The translations under genes and the position numbers were made by a program. From Tranzscheliella williamsii (taxonomy: Eukaryota; Basidiomycota; Ustilaginomycetes; Ustilaginales; Ustilaginaceae), in contig JALBYF010000126.1 of assembly GCA_023212725.1 (NCBI GenBank), positions 1-17,709 on the forward strand: a stretch of DNA of 17,709 nucleotides, read 5' to 3'. Shown here in pieces: positions 16,660 to 17,709 of this stretch. A model generated the notes under the pieces. It worked only from the letters and a program-made list of their open reading frames with translations. It was not told the origin of the DNA and did not search any database. Within the stretch, counting starts at the first letter, position 1, and each line of letters starts with the position of its first letter.

Positions 16660-16723
16660 GAGTCACCGTCCAAGTTCAGCTGTTGTCATAGTCACTGCCA
16701 CCAGGTCACTGGACGGGTGACTC
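16660..16723. repeat. 12-bp inverted repeat with one bulge
   Basis: GAGTCACCGTCC (16660-16671) and GGACGGGTGACTC (16711-16723) are reverse complements apart from one extra base, separated by 39 nt. It is the fourth inverted repeat in 340 bases. Confidence 0.6.
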
Positions 16724-16751
16724 AAACGGTGATCCTAGAGCTAGCATCGCT

Positions 16752-17186
16752 CTACGGGTACTCCACCGTTACAGTCTTGTTTCGCTGAAGTTTTGTCTGG
16801 ATCCCAAGGTAAGTGAAGTTTTGTTTGTCCAGCGCCTGACTGAGTTTGCCACGATATACTGGAATCATCATATCAATTCCGGACTGATTTGGGCTGCACT
16901 GGAGAGCAGTAGTGCGAGCCCAGGTGTCCATGAGCGAAGTGGTTGTAATACCAGCTTTTATTTCATCACCTAGAGGGATGAACTGAGTGAAGCTGACGAA
17001 ACAACCTTCGATCCTTCAAAGCAACTCCTTGCAGTCTTTAGCACTCGTAAGTCCAAAGTTGTCGCCTAGAAGCATGCTCAGAAATGTTTTTAATGGTACA
17101 GCGGAAAGCCTTATGGTATTGCGAAGCACACCGGTCAAGGTGTTACAGTCTTTCTTCTCTTCAAGCAAAGGTTGGCCGCAGAAATC
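16752..17186 (-). pseudogene. Interrupted upstream fragment of the split gene, PD-(D/E)xK-like
   Basis: A minus-strand frame of 145 codons with natural composition, broken by an in-frame TGA at 17016-17018 and ending at TAG (16752-16754). Before the internal stop it reads NTIRLSAVPLKTFLSMLLGD and NFGLTSAKDCKELL; after it, GCFVSFTQFIPLGDEI, TTSLMDTWARTTALQCSP, GIDMMIPVYRGKLSQ and FTYLGIQTK. Asp (16872-16874) and Gln-Thr-Lys (16791-16799) sit on two predicted strands 25 residues apart, the arrangement of a PD-(D/E)xK nuclease fold with Gln for Glu. It resembles segments of large basidiomycete hypothetical proteins, from recall only. The text continues without frame change across the TGA, which suggests a point nonsense mutation. 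A second TGA (17187-17189) bounds it upstream; further coding may continue in other frames toward 17330. Likely the same gene as 8854-9522. Confidence 0.6.
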
Positions 17187-17248
17187 TCAGGCAAGAATCA
17201 GGAGAAGGTGTTATGCCCCAGGGTCTGATAACCTCTGGCACTGGGTAA

Positions 17249-17269
17249 AGCACCGGTGTGACCGGTGCT
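17249..17269. repeat. Perfect 9-bp stem-loop
   Basis: AGCACCGGT (17249-17257) and ACCGGTGCT (17261-17269) are exact reverse complements around GTG. It lies upstream of the gene fragment on the minus strand, with no known role. Confidence 0.6.
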
Positions 17270-17346
17270 GGGGTAGAGGCTGGGGTACTTGGTGGTGCAC
17301 CGCTACAAGAGGCCATACAATGGCGACGAGGTGGTTAGGGTCAGGT

Positions 17347-17633
17347 ACTTCTCCTATTAGGTAGCAATAGACTAAATACATTCGACGACCTCCGGGAGGG
17401 GAGGTCGTTGTTACAGCCGGTAGGACGGGGATCAATGGCCGGACATGAGCAGATACTCGGATGCATCCCCAGTCATGAACTTGGCCTGTGTGCGGGCCAA
17501 TGTGCCAGCAGACCACCGGGGGTGCGCGTGGTGGACCACCGACGTGCCTGTATATAAACCCCTCCCCTCACTGTGCCCGATAGTCGACCGGGCGTCGAAT
17601 GTATTTAGTCTATTGCTACCCAATAGGAGAAGT
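17347..17633. mobile_element. MITE-like 287-bp unit with 44-bp terminal inverted repeats
   Basis: 17347-17390 and 17590-17633 are reverse complements over 44 bp with two mismatches, beginning ACTTCTCCTATT at the outer ends. About 200 bases lie between, without a gene. Next to the left arm is a 9-bp hairpin, ACGACCTCC (17385-17393) with GGAGGTCGT (17400-17408). Outward, the right arm continues to CACTTCTCC, faintly like a CACTA end, but the left arm has TACTTCTCC, and no target duplication is clear. A non-autonomous DNA transposon is the simplest reading; inverted LTR pieces or a local inverted duplication are alternatives. Confidence 0.5.
17551..17558 (+). promoter_or_regulatory. TATA box inside the inverted-repeat unit
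   Basis: TATATAAA followed by CCCCTCCCC lies about 40 nt before the right inverted arm. It is a good core-promoter match, and transcription rightward would run through the right arm and out of the unit. No downstream gene is visible before the window ends. Confidence 0.4.
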
Positions 17634-17709
17634 GTCATAGGACAGGCTGAAGGGCGTTGGTAACGAACCCCAAACAGCATACAGGTTCACAAGGGTATCG
17701 ATGGATGTC

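Larger units (their letters stand above)
16351..16751. other. Noncoding, hairpin-rich segment, possibly a degraded solo LTR
   Basis: About 400 bases between the retrotransposon and the N-terminal gene fragment. No coding frame is convincing. It begins near CTGGGAATATGAAGTCCCAC, which recalls the start of some copia LTRs, and it has a TATA-like box and several stem-loops. No matching second LTR, clean TG...CA ends or target duplication were found, so a solo LTR is only one reading; a structured RNA or other repeat is possible. Confidence 0.3.

Noticed and set aside
16344..16673. 109-codon minus-strand open frame in the hairpin-rich segment
   Set aside because: It runs through three stem-loops and a TATA-like box, and its translation resembles no protein; the segment is better read as noncoding.
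17211..17516. 101-codon minus-strand open frame crossing the left inverted arm
   Set aside because: It is made of inverted-repeat and hairpin sequence, starts without good context and has no natural composition.

Overview
The window looks like genomic DNA of a basidiomycete fungus, most likely a smut or close relative (Ustilaginomycotina). The reasons are long intron-poor genes with Ser/Gly/Gln-rich disordered tails, fungal housekeeping genes packed closely together, a Tnp2/CACTA-like transposase of the type common in basidiomycetes, and a fungal Ty3/gypsy-type LTR retrotransposon. Species cannot be fixed from the sequence alone.

Layout. (1) 73-1533, minus: N-terminal half of a Tnp2/Plavaka-like DDE transposase, ending at a stop next to the window edge. 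(2) 2448-8448: a host core of three genes. A SNF5/SFH1-type chromatin-remodelling subunit (plus) is convergent with a short SBDS-fold RTC3-like stress protein (minus, with a clear TATA box), followed by an IVY1-like BAR-domain vacuolar protein (minus). (3) 8854-17186: a minus-strand gene of an unnamed fungal family, now in pieces. Its C-terminal part is at 8854-9522 and a more N-terminal part at 16752-17186. (4) Between them, at 9540-16346, sits a complete 6,807-bp Ty3/gypsy-type element with 188-bp LTRs that look identical by eye, a 4-bp target duplication (CCGT), gag with a zinc knuckle, and pol in the order protease-RT-RNase H-integrase. (5) 16351-17633 is rich in inverted repeats: several stem-loops next to a TATA-like box, then a 287-bp MITE-like unit with 44-bp terminal inverted repeats.

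The most informative observations are: the pol frame has no AUG before the protease and overlaps gag in the -1 frame, with a near-canonical slip site 6 nt upstream of a predicted stem; the retroelement has split an older gene that carries a PD-(D/E)xK-like signature and an in-frame stop; the fourth RNase H catalytic Asp appears replaced by His; and the dense cluster of hairpins at 16385-16723 is unexplained.

Several long open frames begin with TTG or GTG rather than ATG. For the IVY1-like gene and the transposase the start given here is the first in-frame ATG. No tRNA, rRNA or CRISPR array was recognised.
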